The notes under the pieces were generated by a model that saw nothing but the letters and a program-made list of their open reading frames with translations, was not told the origin of the DNA and ran no database searches. Position numbers and translations under genes: made by a program. Positions 8,701 through 18,020 of a stretch of 64,000 nt of DNA are shown piece by piece (position 1 is the first letter of the stretch; the number at the start of each line of letters is the position of its first letter). The DNA is from Geotalea sp. SG265 (GTDB lineage Bacteria; Desulfobacterota; Desulfuromonadia; Geobacterales; Geobacteraceae). The stretch covers positions 186,001 to 250,000 of the forward strand of contig NZ_JAKZFT010000003.1 in the NCBI RefSeq assembly GCF_022808985.1. Direction: 5' to 3'.

Positions 8701-9063
8701 TTACTGCAGAGCTTCGGCAAGTTTTGGTGCTTCACGGCGAAGGTAGAAGCGCCCTTTGCCGAAGTTGCCCCCCATGGCAATAACCAGAAGGACGAAGTAA
8801 TCCTCGTTTATGACCCGGGCAACGGCCGTCGAACGCTCCGTGCTTATGGCTACTTCCTGGAGCAGGCCCGATTTCAGGACTTCGGCCGTTCCCTTGACCT
8901 CCTTGAGCACCGCCGCATATTCTGCTGTCAATAGCTGCAGGTCGAAAGAGTTTTCCGTTTTGATAAAATCGTCTATGGCGATGCCGTCGTAGCCCATGAC
9001 GACAGCGCCAACGGCCCCATCAACATTGTCAACCACCGTCTGCAAGATATCCTTGAATGGCAT
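8701..9063 (-). CDS. Roadblock/LC7-domain protein
   Basis: 120 residues forming a single roadblock/LC7 fold: an N-terminal helix ([29 protein letters not shown]), a central helix and a C-terminal strand/helix ([23 protein letters not shown]). Such proteins commonly regulate small GTPases of the MglA type or act in motility and signalling, but no GTPase lies nearby. The ATG overlaps the stop of the TPR gene and has AGGAGG six bases upstream, so the two products are coupled and probably act together. The role inside an aromatic-amino-acid operon is unknown. Confidence 0.82.
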   Translation of the reverse strand: MPFKDILQTVVDNVDGAVGAVVMGYDGIAIDDFIKTENSFDLQLLTAEYAAVLKEVKGTAEVLKSGLLQEVAISTERSTAVARVINEDYFVLLVIAMGGNFGKGRFYLRREAPKLAEALQ

Positions 9064-10013
9064 CAACGCCTCCTCTGGATGTTTTCAAGCCATTTTTCCA
9101 AGGCGACCAGGGGAGCAGAACCGCCAGAACCTGCTTCCACCTGCTGTGCAAAAACAGCGACGGGAGGCTGTTCCCCCAGTCCTGCAGGCAAATCTTCAAC
9201 GACTCCTTGCTCCTCTTGCTCCTGGAGAACGATGGATTGCCGGATTTGCGACAACCGCCTTTCATAGTCTTTGTTGTCGGGATCATTCTTGAGCAGCTCC
9301 TGGTAAATGGAGAGTGCGGAAGAGAGGAAACCTTGCGATACATACAGCTCGGCAAGAGTAGCGGTCTTGAGAGGATCTTTCCGGTCCGGATCGCTGTCCA
9401 TACCGGTAGAGAGGCTTAATCCCTGGGCATCGTGCTCTTCGTGAAGATCGACAATTTCATCGGTAAGATCCTCTATAACCTCTGCCTCATCAAGGGACAA
9501 TTCGTATTCCAAGGCAGTCCCCTGCACACCATCTGCATCCACTTGCAGGGGGATGCCTGCAGACGACTCAGCGGCAACACTTGCAGGTGAATCATTGCCC
9601 GATCGGAGCGCATCGAGCAGATACCTGCTTTCCTTATCATCGGGATTGGCCGACAGCACTATCTGCAGGGACTGTTCAGCCGCAGGCTTGTCTCCTGTCT
9701 CCAAATAAAGCTGACTCAAAAGTTTTTGTGCCAGGTGATTTTCCGGTGTAGCAGCAATGACTTTTTCCAGGGCTGCCCTGCTCTCTTCTTTCATCCCCTT
9801 TTCATAATAGGCGCGCCCAAGGGCCATAAATCCGCCCACATAGCCCGGATGCCTGTCGCATCCTTTCTTGGCGACGGCAATAGCCTCGTCAATCATGCCG
9901 AGTTTCCGGTAGAGGTCTGCCAGCGGTGCGAAGCAGAATGAGCTGGGATCTTTAGCGAGGGTTTCTTCGTATTTGCCGATGTCAGCCCAGAAGGAAAGCG
10001 TTTCCTGATCCAT
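9063..10013 (-). CDS. TPR-repeat protein
   Basis: 316 residues, cytoplasmic, no signal peptide. Residues about 5-130 hold at least three TPR units (LADLYRKLGMIDEAI, ALGRAYYEKGMKEESRAALEKV, LSQLYLETGDKPAAEQSL). An acidic low-complexity stretch follows (about 150-205), then a further TPR (LAELYVSQGFLSSALSIYQELL). The acidic and proline-rich ends suggest a flexible adaptor. The ATG at 10013 begins two bases after the aroB stop. With the overlapping roadblock gene it forms a two-gene module between aroB and aroQ. Function unknown. Confidence 0.85.
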   Translation of the reverse strand: MDQETLSFWADIGKYEETLAKDPSSFCFAPLADLYRKLGMIDEAIAVAKKGCDRHPGYVGGFMALGRAYYEKGMKEESRAALEKVIAATPENHLAQKLLSQLYLETGDKPAAEQSLQIVLSANPDDKESRYLLDALRSGNDSPASVAAESSAGIPLQVDADGVQGTALEYELSLDEAEVIEDLTDEIVDLHEEHDAQGLSLSTGMDSDPDRKDPLKTATLAELYVSQGFLSSALSIYQELLKNDPDNKDYERRLSQIRQSIVLQEQEEQGVVEDLPAGLGEQPPVAVFAQQVEAGSGGSAPLVALEKWLENIQRRR

Positions 10014-10015
10014 GG

Positions 10016-11122
10016 TCAGTCCCCTACTCCACATACTTTCAGTAATCGGCTCACATCTTTGACCTTATCTATGGCAAAGTTACCAATATCCTTGTTGAAC
10101 ACAAAACTGAGCCCCCCATCCTTCATCTTCTTGTCATGGAAGATGGCTGCCAGATACTGATCGGTTTTAAAGGGAGGAAGGTTCGTCGGCAGCTGCAACG
10201 CGGCCAACAAACAGCAGATGCTTTTCGTGCATTCAGGAGAAGAAAATCCCATTTCCTCGGAAATTTGGGCCGCCTGAGCCATACCGATGGCAACGGCTTC
10301 CCCATGAAGGAACTGCCGATAGTCAGTGAGCGTCTCAACCGCATGGCCGATGGTATGCCCGTAGTTAAGCACTGCCCGCAGCCCACCTTCCCTTTCGTCA
10401 CGTTCGACAACCGATGCCTTGAGCAGACAGGCGGTTTTCGTGGCCTGCTGCAGACAAGCCTTATCCCGATGAAGCAATTTATCAGCATTGGCCTCCATGA
10501 AATGGAAAAACTGTGCATCGAGCACGATACCGTATTTGGCCATTTCGGCTAGACCGCTGATATATTGTCGGTCAGATAAGGTGTCCAGTACGGTGAGGTC
10601 CATGAGCACAAGCTTCGGCTGATAGAAGGCACCGATCAGGTTTTTACCCAGGGGATGATTGATGCCGGTCTTCCCACCCACACTGCTGTCCACCTGGGCG
10701 AGCAGGGTGGTCGGTACCTGTACAAACGGTATGCCGCGTAGGTACGTGGCAGCTGCGTATCCGGCCATGTCGCCGATCACTCCCCCCCCCAGAGCTACGA
10801 TAAAGGAGCCGCGATCCAAACCGCCGTCGATAAGCTTGTCGTATATGAAGTTAAGGGTCTCGCTGTTTTTATAGATTTCGCCATCGGGGATTTCAATCCG
10901 GCAGACGGAAAAGCCTGCTGAAACAAGTGATTCTTCGACTGGCTGGAGATAATGGGCACCAATGGTCGGATTGGTCACCACCGCCGCTTTACGGCCTAGC
11001 TTGTGCTCAAGACATATGGAGCCGAGCCGATTTAGGGTATGGCTTGCAATATATATAGGGTAGCTGCGTTCCCCAAGCCCCACCTGAATGGCATCCATGT
11101 CGGAAGAGGTTTTTTTATTCAT
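10016..11122 (-). CDS. aroB: 3-dehydroquinate synthase
   Basis: NAD- and metal-dependent cyclisation of DAHP to 3-dehydroquinate, the second shikimate step. 368 residues. The NAD loop ALGGGVIGDMAGYAAATY, then PTTLLAQVDSSVGGKTGIN, are diagnostic. Metal ligands are E193 (GLAEMAKYG), H256 (NYGHTIGHA) and H273 (FLHGEAVAIGM). The glycine triplet is encoded in a run of nine G (10782-10790 on the plus strand shows C9), a possible slippage site. The ribosome site is weak; coupling to aroC, which ends 12 bases upstream, is likely. Confidence 0.95.
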   Translation of the reverse strand: MNKKTSSDMDAIQVGLGERSYPIYIASHTLNRLGSICLEHKLGRKAAVVTNPTIGAHYLQPVEESLVSAGFSVCRIEIPDGEIYKNSETLNFIYDKLIDGGLDRGSFIVALGGGVIGDMAGYAAATYLRGIPFVQVPTTLLAQVDSSVGGKTGINHPLGKNLIGAFYQPKLVLMDLTVLDTLSDRQYISGLAEMAKYGIVLDAQFFHFMEANADKLLHRDKACLQQATKTACLLKASVVERDEREGGLRAVLNYGHTIGHAVETLTDYRQFLHGEAVAIGMAQAAQISEEMGFSSPECTKSICCLLAALQLPTNLPPFKTDQYLAAIFHDKKMKDGGLSFVFNKDIGNFAIDKVKDVSRLLKVCGVGD

Positions 11123-11134
11123 AATAAAAATGAC

Positions 11135-12316
11135 TCAGAAGTTTTTCAGATATTCCAGATAACCCGCATAATTGCGTTGCATTTCCCCTATGGCATCACC
11201 GCCGAACTTTACCATAAAGGCGTCTGCAAGTTCAATGGCCAATACGGATTCTGCAACCACCGATGCTGCAGGAACGGCACAGACATCAGACCGCTCCACA
11301 GTGGCTTCAAAGGCTTCCTTGCTGACAATGTCCACAGACCTTAGGGGCTTGTACAGAGTGGGAATAGGCTTCATTGCAGCTCGTACCAGAATATCTTCAC
11401 CGTTGGTGATCCCCCCTTCGATTCCCCCTGCATTGTTGGTCAAGCGGTAAAAGCCGGTCATATTCCTTTGTGTACTTCGAGCTTTGTCGTAAAAAATCTC
11501 GTCATGAACGTTGGAACCTTTCCGGGCAGCAGCCTCGAAACCAAGGCCCAGTTCAACCCCCTTGAAGGCCTGAATGCTCATCATGGCCATGGCAATCCGA
11601 GCGTCCAGCTTCCTGTCCCACTGCACATGGCTCCCCAGTCCGGCAGGAACTCCTGAGGCGATAACCTCCACCACCCCGCCGACAGTATCGCCTGCGGCTT
11701 TTACTTCGTCTATGAGCTTTTTCATCTCATCTTCTACAGCACGGTCGCTGGTGTACAGATCGGAGTTTGCCACCACTTCACGCAGATCGGCAAGGGGAAG
11801 TTCGGATCGCCGAGCCCTGATCCCCCCCAACTCGGCCACATAACCGCATACATCAATCTCAAACTGCTGCAGAAGGGCCTTGGCGACCGAACCGACAGCC
11901 ACACGAACGGCTGTCTCACGTGCGCTTGAACGCTCCAGGATATTCCTGACGTCACGATGGTCGTACTTCATAGCCCCGGGCAGATCGGCATGACCGGGAC
12001 GGGAGCGGGTAACGGCAATACTGTCATCCCTGAACCGCTCATGGGGGGACATCTTCTCGTGCCAGTTGGCCCAGTCCTTATTCTTTACACAAAGGGTGAC
12101 GGGAGAGCCAATGGTTTTGCCCCAGCGGACCCCGGAAAGAATTTCCACCTGGTCCTTTTCGATAGCCATCCTGCCGCCACGGCCATACCCCCCCTGGCGG
12201 CGGGCAAGGTCAATATTGATCGATTCTTCTGAAAGGGGAAGTCCGGCAGGCAGCCCCTCGACTATGGCAGTCAATTGGGGACCGTGGGATTCACCTGCGG
12301 TAAGATAGCGGAACAT
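11135..12316 (-). CDS. aroC: Chorismate synthase
   Basis: FMN-dependent elimination of EPSP to chorismate, the last shikimate step. 393 residues, the longer bacterial form. Family motifs: [10 protein letters not shown] at the N-terminus, [26 protein letters not shown] and [14 protein letters not shown]. First gene of the aroC-to-gcvH run. AAGGAT precedes the ATG. Its product is the substrate of MqnA, encoded at 3969-4793. Confidence 0.96.
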   Translation of the reverse strand: MFRYLTAGESHGPQLTAIVEGLPAGLPLSEESINIDLARRQGGYGRGGRMAIEKDQVEILSGVRWGKTIGSPVTLCVKNKDWANWHEKMSPHERFRDDSIAVTRSRPGHADLPGAMKYDHRDVRNILERSSARETAVRVAVGSVAKALLQQFEIDVCGYVAELGGIRARRSELPLADLREVVANSDLYTSDRAVEDEMKKLIDEVKAAGDTVGGVVEVIASGVPAGLGSHVQWDRKLDARIAMAMMSIQAFKGVELGLGFEAAARKGSNVHDEIFYDKARSTQRNMTGFYRLTNNAGGIEGGITNGEDILVRAAMKPIPTLYKPLRSVDIVSKEAFEATVERSDVCAVPAASVVAESVLAIELADAFMVKFGGDAIGEMQRNYAGYLEYLKNF

Positions 12317-12338
12317 AACAATCCTTTACTGTCTTTAT

Positions 12339-12653
12339 TTACTTTAACTGTTGATGCTTTTGCAGCGCCTCGATGGTGAGATTCTTTTTCGTTTCAGCTT
12401 CCACAATGTTGCCTGAAATTACATATGCACCTTTTTTGTCCATATAAAACACCATCGGCTGCTTGTTGGCAACAACAATTACCTCGCTTAACACTGATAT
12501 GCCTTTGACCGGATGCACTCCCTCAATGGAAAAGGACATGGGTAATATTTTTTTCAAGGCAGCGGCGGCAACATCTTTCGATGGTGCAGAACTGCACCCT
12601 GACATAAGCAGTACACAAAAGAGAAAAAAGACAAAGATAGACTTCTGAGACAT
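12339..12653 (-). CDS. Small lipoprotein resembling only the DsbC/G N-terminal domain
   Basis: 104 residues with a lipoprotein signal (LLMSGC, lipid Cys20). The rest (AAALKKILPMSFSIEGVHPVK, EVIVVANKQPMVFYMDKKGAYVISGNIV, TKKNLT) resembles the dimerisation domain of periplasmic disulfide isomerases DsbC/DsbG, but there is no thioredoxin domain and no CxxC. It may be a stand-alone cystatin-like dimer on a membrane; the resemblance is from motif reading only. AGGAGGAG lies six bases before the ATG at 12653. It follows the terminator of the large surface-protein gene and precedes aroC. Confidence 0.7.
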   Translation of the reverse strand: MSQKSIFVFFLFCVLLMSGCSSAPSKDVAAAALKKILPMSFSIEGVHPVKGISVLSEVIVVANKQPMVFYMDKKGAYVISGNIVEAETKKNLTIEALQKHQQLK

Positions 12654-12670
12654 TGAAAGCTCCTCCTGTA

Positions 12671-12706
12671 AAATCAAAATGGGGCACAGCCATCCGTGCC
12701 CCATTT
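12671..12706 (-). terminator. Intrinsic terminator of the pil operon
   Basis: An 11-bp perfect stem, 12677-12687 with 12696-12706 (AAATGGGGCAC with GTGCCCCATTT), around an eight-base loop, followed on the minus strand by TTTGATTTTA. It lies 26 bases past the stop of the 1539-residue protein, marking the likely end of the pilM-to-surface-protein transcript. Confidence 0.8.
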
Positions 12707-12732
12707 CAAGGTGCTGTACTACATCAGTTTCA

Positions 12733-15700
12733 TCAGATGTTCTTTCTCATGCGTCTGCGGGTCATAAATAGTGCCGCAGAAGCAAAGGTCCAAACAAGAG
12801 CAGTCCCGAAATATTTGACCCCATAGATGAGCGGCGTCAGCATTAAGCGTGTAATGGTACGCAGCACTTCATGCTCGCGGATGAAATCGGCGATTGGAGG
12901 ACTGACCGTATAATAGAATTTGACAAACGCGGTGCCAAGGGAGCTTTTCAGCAGGACGTTATCCCTGAATTTACGCAGCACAACAACGTTTGGATCCAGG
13001 TAGCTGCCATAAGCGGCAGTAGCGATGAAGCAGCCGCTCTTACCGCCAGAGCTGGGAGGAGCTGTGGTTGCACCTGTTCCGCCAGCACTGTTGCCGGTAG
13101 TATCGGTGGTGCCAATGGCAACCATACTCCGTATGGATAACGCTGAAGTATCCTTATCCAGTAACGCGTCGTTATCCGGCAGAGAAAAGGTAAAGGTATT
13201 GCCTGAAACGGTACCGGTAATGGGATTCCACTTACCATTATTGTCTATAGAGTAGAAAACAGGGGCAGCTGGAAAGACACTGCTGTCGAATGTCAGCTTT
13301 ACGGTTGCTGTTGCAACTCCGGTAATGGTGAACTCTCCTGCAGCGGTAACGGTCAGATCAGCTGGTTTATTGGCAGTAGGGTATTCCGAACTTGACAAAG
13401 GAGTCATGGTACCAATTAAGGCATTGGCTGTAGAAGTCTCTACCTTCATTGGCGATCCAGTTCCGGAGAGTGCAAGCTTATATTGTGCGCCATTTGAATC
13501 GGTCAGAGTCAGATCACCAGAGGTTGATTTTAAACTGCTTGGAATAAAGGACACATCAAACGATTTGTTTCCACTTGCAGCAACATCAAAAACAGCAGGA
13601 AGATTGGTGAAAAATGAGCCGTTGCTGGAGGAGACAGAGGTGATGGTAATAGTTCGCGACGTGCTATTCACAAGCGAAATAGTCTGTTTATCAGTTGCTC
13701 CTACGAAAACATTGCCAAATGAAAGCGAAGATATCGTCGCTGCAGCCAGGTTTCGGTAATATAAGGTAGTAGGATTTATGATTGTTGGATCCACCACCGT
13801 AAGAATGAATGTTTTGGCAGCAGTGTTCAGGTAAAGTGTGTCCTTGACACTGACAGAAAAAACATAAGGGCCAGGTGTGGCAGGTGTGCCAAAGATCATC
13901 CCTGTAAACGGGCTCAGCGACAAACCTGCAGGCAAAGAACCGCCAACAACAGACCATTCGTAGAATCCGCTTCCACCTGTCGCTGCTAATGAAGTAGTGA
14001 ATTGTGTACCCACTGTAGCATCGTTGGGAAGCTGACCCGAAGCAGTCGCAATGCTCAAGGCATCATTGACATTGATAGAGAAGTTCTGGGTAGTACTGGC
14101 GCCGATATTATCTGTAACCCGAACAGTAAAAGTGAATTTGCCTGAGCTTGTTGCTTTGCCGCTAATCACACCAGTGCTTGGATTAATTGGATTAAAACCT
14201 GGAGGCAGCTGCCCGGCAACTACCGACCAAGTCAACGGCTGTGTTCCGCCTGTAGCAGCCATCGCTTGGGTATAATCTCCGTTTACGACAGTATCTGCAA
14301 CACTGGTAGTAGAAATAGATAGTGCTGAATTGACAGGAATTGTCACTTGTTTCGTAGCTGTCTGCAGACCGTCGACTATCTTGATTATAAAAGTATTGTT
14401 GCCAGCGGAAGTGGGAGTGCCAGAGAGCACTCCTGTAGTCGCATTTAACGTTAAACCTTGGGGGGGAGTTGTCGCATTGCCATTGAAATCTACTACCGAC
14501 CATGTCGGTGTGCCAGTAACACCTGTGGCAGTAAACGCCACATTATAGCCTGCAACACCTACGGTCCATGGTCTCAAAGTTGAGAGATTATCGATGCTGA
14601 TTGTGGTCACATTGATTGTCAGTGTTTTTGTAGCACTTACTACTCCATTTTTGTCGGTTGTCGTAACAGTAAACGTATATGGTCCATTGGCGCTCGGAGC
14701 AATGGTACCGCTGATTAATCCGGTGCCGTCAGGAGCAGTCGAAATACCCAGGCCTGGAGGGAGGTTGCCAGATGTTTTGGTCCAGGAACTATAGGGAGTA
14801 TCGCCGCCACTTCCACGCAGGATGCCGCCTGTGTAAACTGCACCAGCAGCCCCGTCAGGCAGCGATGTGGTCGCTACGGTCAAAGGAATGAACCCGAAGG
14901 CACTACCACTGAGGTAAATAACAGCATTACCGCCGTTTGAGTTGAACACAATTTTATAGGTATTTGACGGGTCACCTGACCCAGAAAATGAACCCTGACC
15001 GGAGGGGGCGAATCTCAGCGTCATATCCGCGCTCGTTCCGGGGCTGATGGTTACAGGCGTAGAAGTTGTTATGGAGAACGGTAAACCAGGTTCACTGATA
15101 CTATTGATGGTGAGCAAGGCATTGCCATCATTGCGCAGCTTGATGGTGATGTCTTTATACGGTGTTGTTGCCGCAACATCGACGCTGCCAAAATCCACAG
15201 CCCCATTGAGAATAGGCAATCCTGCAGCATCAAGAAGCACCAGCTGTGGTGATGTGGAAAACTCCATCAACTGTGCAAAAATATCAGCATTATTATTCAG
15301 GTGGCCGTCCTCCCAGACAACCAGGAACTTTCTGAAAAATACATCACCAAAGACAACTGCTGGTTTCGTCTGGTTGGCGGCAGCAACAGTAATAATGGAG
15401 TTACCGCCACTCAAGTTCCCTTGTGGGTCGATGAATTGACCGTAAATATCCATATTGGAGATGTTTGCACTTTGGTTTCGTGCATCCTCCCAAACCACAA
15501 GGAAACGTTGGTTTACGTTATCATAGGAGGTAGCGGGTGAACTCTGGTCGCCTACTGCGTTTGATATGTTGATGCCACTGCCGTAAAGGGTGAAACTCGT
15601 CAGATCGACCAATTGGCCCTGGATATTTTTGCCTGTTTCTGGTCCGCCATTGTTGTCTTCCCATGCAACAAGCAGGCGGTTGGTGTTCGGGTTGACAGCA

Positions 15701-17352
15701 AGTGATGGCGCCGTTGCAGCAAAGGTTGCAGTTTCAGTACCATCGGGGGAGCCAAAGCTGTAGTCTTTAACAAGACCGAGTCCGGCATCCCGGCGGAGCT
15801 TGATCTTTGGCGCCGCATCTGTCTTGGATTGTGCAAATGTAGGGCTTTTATAAGTACAGGTAGTTGCTGGCGCAGCGTCTTTCGTATAATCCAGCTTCAG
15901 CGTCACAGTTTGATTTATGCCGCTCCAGGCGAGGTAGGTTTCACCAGTGCTTGAGTTGAAGGCAAGCTTTGGCTTTGATTCATTGAGCTGAGCTGACCAA
16001 GCGAGTGTCAATGAGGAGCCTGAATCAGTTGTCAATCCTTGACTGACAATAGACGAAACAGGTTTGCGGACACCGACAGCGGCTGTCATTGGGTCAACAT
16101 CGGTTGTTTTAATAAGATTGTTATCGACAAATGGAAGGGGGATGTAATTGACAAGCACGGAGTTGCTGCAGCCTGCCCCCCCAAGGACTGCGGTGTGGTT
16201 AGTGTCTAGGTCTGTAATGTCCGTCCAGGCAATGTTGAATTTTTTTGTCACCGGATTATAGATCAGATCCGGGTCAGTCTGGTCTTTATGGACAGTAACC
16301 TCGTAGTTGAGGCCACTTTGTGTATAGCTTTTGTTCGCTGTGGTGGTCAGGGTAAGCTTTGTTTCAGAATCCACTGATTTTATTTCATAATAAACGCCGG
16401 CGATATTTATCATGTCCCCCGCTTGCACCTGGCTACTTATAAAGGTAGTGCCAGTTCCTGTAATGGTGGCGGTAGGGGTATCTAAACGGTACGAACTATA
16501 GGAAAACCCGCTGCCGCTTTGTGGTGCTGGAGCAGGCAAGAAGCCGGTGTAGTTTGAGGTAAGGGTGATTTGTGTCTCTGAATCGACAGTTTTGACACCA
16601 TATGGAACACCCAGTATGGAGAATATATCGCCAGGTTGAATCCCACTGGTAACGAACGTCGTGCCTGCACCAGTCACCACAGCGGAAGCTGCAGCAACTG
16701 AAACGGTACCTCTTTGGACAGGTATGGTTTGAACCCCTGTAACGGCAATGGTACCATTGAAAACAGTACCCACATGATCTGAAATAGGGAAATTTTCTTT
16801 ACCCAGAGAACCATCTTTTTTGATCAGCTGACCGGCCGTATTGACAAATTGACCATATATCTGGCTATAGCCATTCCGCGAATCACTCCAGATGACCAGG
16901 TATTTGCTGTTAGCTTTGATTTTTGGGTCAGGAAAGAAAGCAACCCTCGGCTGGCGCTGATCCCCTGCAGCATCGCTGATAACAAATTCTATATCCAGGG
17001 TCATGGGGGGTGTGCTGACCTTACGCAAACTGCTTGTGGTGTTATCAAAACGCAATTGACCGTCTTCGTAGAGGCTCTGCCCGGAGGAGATCCTGCCATA
17101 AATATCCGTAGAGCCATCCGAATTCCGATAGTCGGTCCAGACTGTCAGGTATTTGTGATTAATCGTGTCAAAAGCAACGGCCGGCTGCTGCTGATCATTG
17201 GAATCCGTGGTGATCTGCTGATCGTTATCCAGCACCTTTGCCGTGGATTTCTTCCCAGTGGATTGGGAAGTGGTAGAACCTCCAGAACAGCCACAAATCA
17301 CCGCAACTAACAGAACTAGCAATAAAGATGACAAATTATTAAAAATGCGCAT
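12733..17352 (-). CDS. Giant multidomain surface lipoprotein with CFI-box C-terminus
   Basis: 1539 residues. The N-terminus is a lipoprotein signal ([12 protein letters not shown]). Residues about 40-690 carry repeated units of the form DQxxPxVAF...YLxVWxDxRN...IYGQ, which look like beta-propeller blades, interrupted at about 205-355 by two tandem copies of a 75-residue unit ([16 protein letters not shown] / [17 protein letters not shown]). Next come a choice-of-anchor-D-like domain (about 710-830), four putative Ig modules with the LPPGL...G.ISGTP pattern (about 840-1190), a second anchor-D-like domain ([16 protein letters not shown]), and a C-terminal [14 protein letters not shown] box with a hydrophobic segment ending [10 protein letters not shown]. 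It probably acts as an adhesin or pilus-associated surface protein; co-transcription with pilMNOPQ is inferred from spacing. Confidence 0.8.
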   Translation of the reverse strand: MRIFNNLSSLLLVLLVAVICGCSGGSTTSQSTGKKSTAKVLDNDQQITTDSNDQQQPAVAFDTINHKYLTVWTDYRNSDGSTDIYGRISSGQSLYEDGQLRFDNTTSSLRKVSTPPMTLDIEFVISDAAGDQRQPRVAFFPDPKIKANSKYLVIWSDSRNGYSQIYGQFVNTAGQLIKKDGSLGKENFPISDHVGTVFNGTIAVTGVQTIPVQRGTVSVAAASAVVTGAGTTFVTSGIQPGDIFSILGVPYGVKTVDSETQITLTSNYTGFLPAPAPQSGSGFSYSSYRLDTPTATITGTGTTFISSQVQAGDMINIAGVYYEIKSVDSETKLTLTTTANKSYTQSGLNYEVTVHKDQTDPDLIYNPVTKKFNIAWTDITDLDTNHTAVLGGAGCSNSVLVNYIPLPFVDNNLIKTTDVDPMTAAVGVRKPVSSIVSQGLTTDSGSSLTLAWSAQLNESKPKLAFNSSTGETYLAWSGINQTVTLKLDYTKDAAPATTCTYKSPTFAQSKTDAAPKIKLRRDAGLGLVKDYSFGSPDGTETATFAATAPSLAVNPNTNRLLVAWEDNNGGPETGKNIQGQLVDLTSFTLYGSGINISNAVGDQSSPATSYDNVNQRFLVVWEDARNQSANISNMDIYGQFIDPQGNLSGGNSIITVAAANQTKPAVVFGDVFFRKFLVVWEDGHLNNNADIFAQLMEFSTSPQLVLLDAAGLPILNGAVDFGSVDVAATTPYKDITIKLRNDGNALLTINSISEPGLPFSITTSTPVTISPGTSADMTLRFAPSGQGSFSGSGDPSNTYKIVFNSNGGNAVIYLSGSAFGFIPLTVATTSLPDGAAGAVYTGGILRGSGGDTPYSSWTKTSGNLPPGLGISTAPDGTGLISGTIAPSANGPYTFTVTTTDKNGVVSATKTLTINVTTISIDNLSTLRPWTVGVAGYNVAFTATGVTGTPTWSVVDFNGNATTPPQGLTLNATTGVLSGTPTSAGNNTFIIKIVDGLQTATKQVTIPVNSALSISTTSVADTVVNGDYTQAMAATGGTQPLTWSVVAGQLPPGFNPINPSTGVISGKATSSGKFTFTVRVTDNIGASTTQNFSINVNDALSIATASGQLPNDATVGTQFTTSLAATGGSGFYEWSVVGGSLPAGLSLSPFTGMIFGTPATPGPYVFSVSVKDTLYLNTAAKTFILTVVDPTIINPTTLYYRNLAAATISSLSFGNVFVGATDKQTISLVNSTSRTITITSVSSSNGSFFTNLPAVFDVAASGNKSFDVSFIPSSLKSTSGDLTLTDSNGAQYKLALSGTGSPMKVETSTANALIGTMTPLSSSEYPTANKPADLTVTAAGEFTITGVATATVKLTFDSSVFPAAPVFYSIDNNGKWNPITGTVSGNTFTFSLPDNDALLDKDTSALSIRSMVAIGTTDTTGNSAGGTGATTAPPSSGGKSGCFIATAAYGSYLDPNVVVLRKFRDNVLLKSSLGTAFVKFYYTVSPPIADFIREHEVLRTITRLMLTPLIYGVKYFGTALVWTFASAALFMTRRRMRKNI

Positions 17353-17409
17353 AGAGTCTTCTCCCTCGGTGTTACTTCAACATTCGCTAAGACATACTGT
17401 TACGCGTAT

Positions 17410-18009
17410 CTATTTAACCCTGTCGGCAAAAGCAACATTTATTGAAACAGGGCCAATCGAACGCCTTGTACCGGTACCTATTTCAATCCCCTCAAAAGTT
17501 ATAATTGCATAGTATGAGTAAATGGTGCCATCGCATGCATTGATGATATTGTTTTTAAGAATGTAACTTTTTAAAGCATCTTGGGCTATTACGACCGGAT
17601 ATGTAAGGGTTCCTCCTGCTGGGATCTCTTGTCCAATAGATGTATACGGAATCGTTGGGAGAGCAGGAGGGGGGCTAGTAGACGCACCCGGATTGAGGTT
17701 AGGTTCAAAACGAACGCTGTAGCTATCAATTCTGACTGGGAGCCCAGAAGCGACACCGGGATATAAATCAGAAGCAAATTCTATATCAACGGAGTCAGTC
17801 ACAATTGTGCCATTCCCGCTTGTGACTCCTCCAGTTGTGCACGTGTTGCCAGTGATAACATCAGTTTCCAGATTAAGCATTTTAGGAGAGGGTGAAATTC
17901 TAACAGTTTTAAACTCAGTTACCCCACCACCCGGCCCCCCCCCGCATGAGGTCAAGGCAGCAGAACAACAAATAACCAAGAGACTCTTCAGTATTGCCTT
18001 ATTAAACAT
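17410..18009 (-). CDS. Hypothetical lipoprotein in the pil operon
   Basis: 199 residues with a lipoprotein signal (CCSAALTSCGGG, lipid Cys22) and a beta-rich, Ser/Thr-rich body with no recognised domain; two later cysteines could form a disulfide. It lies between pilQ and the giant surface protein, suggesting an accessory of the pilus secretin or that protein. The codons after the lipid cysteine form an uninterrupted G9 tract, and the ribosome-site region is a G8 tract, so its length could vary by slippage. I do not recognise the family. Confidence 0.75.
   Translation of the reverse strand: MFNKAILKSLLVICCSAALTSCGGGPGGGVTEFKTVRISPSPKMLNLETDVITGNTCTTGGVTSGNGTIVTDSVDIEFASDLYPGVASGLPVRIDSYSVRFEPNLNPGASTSPPPALPTIPYTSIGQEIPAGGTLTYPVVIAQDALKSYILKNNIINACDGTIYSYYAIITFEGIEIGTGTRRSIGPVSINVAFADRVK
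17935..17943. repeat. Homopolymer C9/G9 tract inside the lipoprotein gene
   Basis: Nine C on the plus strand, read as G9 in the gene, encode the glycines directly after the lipid-modified cysteine. A one-base change would frameshift the gene near residue 23. Confidence 0.9.
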
Positions 18010-18012
18010 TTA

Positions 18013-18020
18013 CCCCCCCC
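18013..18020. repeat. Homopolymer C8/G8 tract in the ribosome-site region
   Basis: Directly after the pilQ TAA comes G8 (minus strand), then TAA and the ATG of the lipoprotein gene. The G tract is the only Shine-Dalgarno-like sequence, so its length would set the spacing to the start codon. Confidence 0.9.
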
